From assembly GCA_002163155.1 (NCBI GenBank), contig MAAO01000002.1:186001-250000 (forward strand): a stretch of DNA of 64,000 bases, in the 5' to 3' direction. Position numbers and translations under genes: made by a program. The DNA comes from Halobacteriovorax marinus (GTDB lineage: Bacteria > Bdellovibrionota > Bacteriovoracia > Bacteriovoracales > Bacteriovoracaceae). The notes beneath the pieces were generated by a model that did no database searches, had not been told where the DNA came from, and saw only the letters and a program-made list of their open reading frames with translations. Positions 62,907 through 64,000 of the stretch are shown in pieces. Each line of letters begins with the position of its first letter. Positions within the stretch are counted from its first letter, which is position 1.

Positions 62907-63592
62907 TTAATTTCTTAGCAATAATCATTACGCTTTGTCTGAGCTCTTCTGCTAATGAAGAAATTAGAGTTGCTCATACTGAACTTAAAACGAAGAACTT
63001 GCAAAACTTTACTTTAGAAGTAGATAAAATCTATCAAAAGTTGGGTCTTTCAGTTGTAAACCTATATCTCCCTTCGCCAAGAGGTATTTACAATTTTGAA
63101 TTAAATAAAGTGGATGCCCTCGGGCTCAGAATTGGTTCCTATGAGCAATTTAACTCCAAGGCGCTGAAAGTAAATGTACCTATTATTGAAAATATTAAAA
63201 TACGAGAGTGGGTTTTAAAAGAAAACCTTGAAGAGATAAAGAAGAAGTCCAGTCTGACCGTTATTGCTGTGAGAGGTGACATTTCTCCTCAATTATATTC
63301 GTCCAAAGTGGGCTTAAAAATTGATCACTATGTTTTAGATGCCGATGTTGCTGTAAAAATGCTTTTAAAAGGAAGAGGGGATATTTTTATCACCAACAAC
63401 CTTAGCGTTAAGTACAGAAGTTTCGGAAAAAAACTTGCTCCTTTGAATAACAGGTTTATACAAGAAAATCTCTATCATTTCATACACAGTTCTAAATCTC
63501 ATCTCCTAACTAAATTAGAAAATGAGTTTAGATCGTCAAAGAATAGGGGTCTATTCTTTAAAAATATTACAAGTCCAAAGAAAGTGAAATAG
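62903..63592 (+). CDS. Periplasmic solute-binding-like protein (tandem 2)
   Basis: 229 aa with signal peptide (IIITLCLSSSA). Strongly similar to the preceding product: LPSPRGIYNFELNKVDALGLRIG and AVKMLLKGRGDIFITN. The pair is a tandem duplication with shared translation start (ATGA). Its 3' end overlaps the exonuclease gene by 26 bp. Confidence 0.65.
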   Translation: MINFLAIIITLCLSSSANEEIRVAHTELKTKNLQNFTLEVDKIYQKLGLSVVNLYLPSPRGIYNFELNKVDALGLRIGSYEQFNSKALKVNVPIIENIKIREWVLKENLEEIKKKSSLTVIAVRGDISPQLYSSKVGLKIDHYVLDADVAVKMLLKGRGDIFITNNLSVKYRSFGKKLAPLNNRFIQENLYHFIHSSKSHLLTKLENEFRSSKNRGLFFKNITSPKKVK

Positions 63593-64000
63593 GGCAGTGA
63601 TCACTACCTAGAACATCTTTATGATGTTCACAAGCTTCTACTTTATTTAAGAGTTCATTTGTCGACCAAAAGTAATCTATACGCCAACCAATATTTCTCT
63701 CTCTACAATTACTTCTATAGGTCCACCATGTGTAGTGGCCATTTTCATCTGGAGTGAAGTGTCTAAAGAGATCAGTGAAACCTTTTTCTTTAAATTCATC
63801 CATCCACTCTCTCTCAATTGGGAGAAAGCCAGTTGATTTCTTATTAGTTTTCGGATTTGCTAAGTCTATTTCGTGGTGAGCAGTATTGTAGTCTCCAGTG
63901 ATGATGACTTCTTTGCCCGTTTTCTTTTTTAAAGCGAGTGCTTTCTTAGCTACAATATTGGAAAACTCTAGTTTATAGGGAACTCTGGCGTGATCTCTTT
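63567..64000 (-). CDS. xthA: Exodeoxyribonuclease III (3' part; gene continues past the window)
   Basis: The frame is open from the stop at 63567 to the window end, about 144 C-terminal codons. Motifs of the EEP/ExoIII fold: GDYNTAHHEIDLANPK, STGFLPIEREW, and the terminal GSDHCPISL with its catalytic Asp-His. A nuclease and AP-endonuclease of base-excision repair. The N-terminal part and start are outside. Confidence 0.9.
   Translation of the reverse strand, partial: RDHARVPYKLEFSNIVAKKALALKKKTGKEVIITGDYNTAHHEIDLANPKTNKKSTGFLPIEREWMDEFKEKGFTDLFRHFTPDENGHYTWWTYRSNCRERNIGWRIDYFWSTNELLNKVEACEHHKDVLGSDHCPISLSLDL

Overview
The window is AT-rich, densely packed bacterial chromosome with many 4-bp start/stop overlaps, frequent GTG/TTG starts, and an unusual load of secreted lipoproteins and peptidases. 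The coding style, a zinc-finger/histone-fold protein, the many proteases (two trypsin-like, two M14, M17, C15, an HExxH protein, rhomboid) and the low GC together suggest a marine Bdellovibrionota predator of the Bacteriovorax/Halobacteriovorax type. That assignment is an inference from gene content; no rRNA or tRNA gene was seen.

1-8374 is an aryl-polyene-type pigment cluster: the tail of a CrtI-like oxidoreductase, two ketosynthases, an ACP, a ketosynthase-like partner, two hot-dog dehydratases, an aromatic amino acid ammonia-lyase, a flavin-dependent halogenase-like enzyme and a small acyl/aryl-AMP ligase. The logic is deaminate an aromatic amino acid, activate the aryl acid, extend it on ACP, dehydrate and tailor. 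8349-10493 holds two paralogous lipoproteins and two DUF proteins.

10490-18506 is a copper/silver-type export regulon: a CusABC-like pump, a haem-binding-domain protein, a DUF3347-like periplasmic protein, and an ECF sigma factor with a membrane partner. Three copies of one bipartite promoter (TGTCACAAA-N12-[CG]TCGTAAT) precede exactly the sigma gene, the efflux operon and the DUF3347 gene. A second copper module (copZ-copA-csoR, with a visible CsoR-type operator) lies at 49847-52544.

18533-33633 is mixed housekeeping: pterin dehydratase, PhnA-like protein, a HigBA/RelE-like toxin-antitoxin pair with its own palindrome, monomeric isocitrate dehydrogenase, metG, a diiron oxygenase with its reductase, and tandem trypsin-like proteases. 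33888-35941 is the most unusual part: a leucyl aminopeptidase gene between two inverted ~275-bp repeats. Each repeat encodes a short hydrophobic peptide behind a leader ORF, a hairpin with paired compensatory changes, and a conserved opposing promoter, the layout expected of a type I toxin-antitoxin module. The right copy is intact; the left has a frameshift and lost stops.

36097-64000 carries rRNA/ribosome functions (RlmG-like, RbgA, DEAD helicase, cold-shock protein, ABC-F), a zinc-finger/histone-fold fusion protein, 2-oxoacid:ferredoxin oxidoreductase, HD-GYP, a glycerophosphodiesterase with transporter, a phospholipid synthesis operon, further peptidases, tandem solute-binding proteins, and the 3' part of an exonuclease III gene running off the end.
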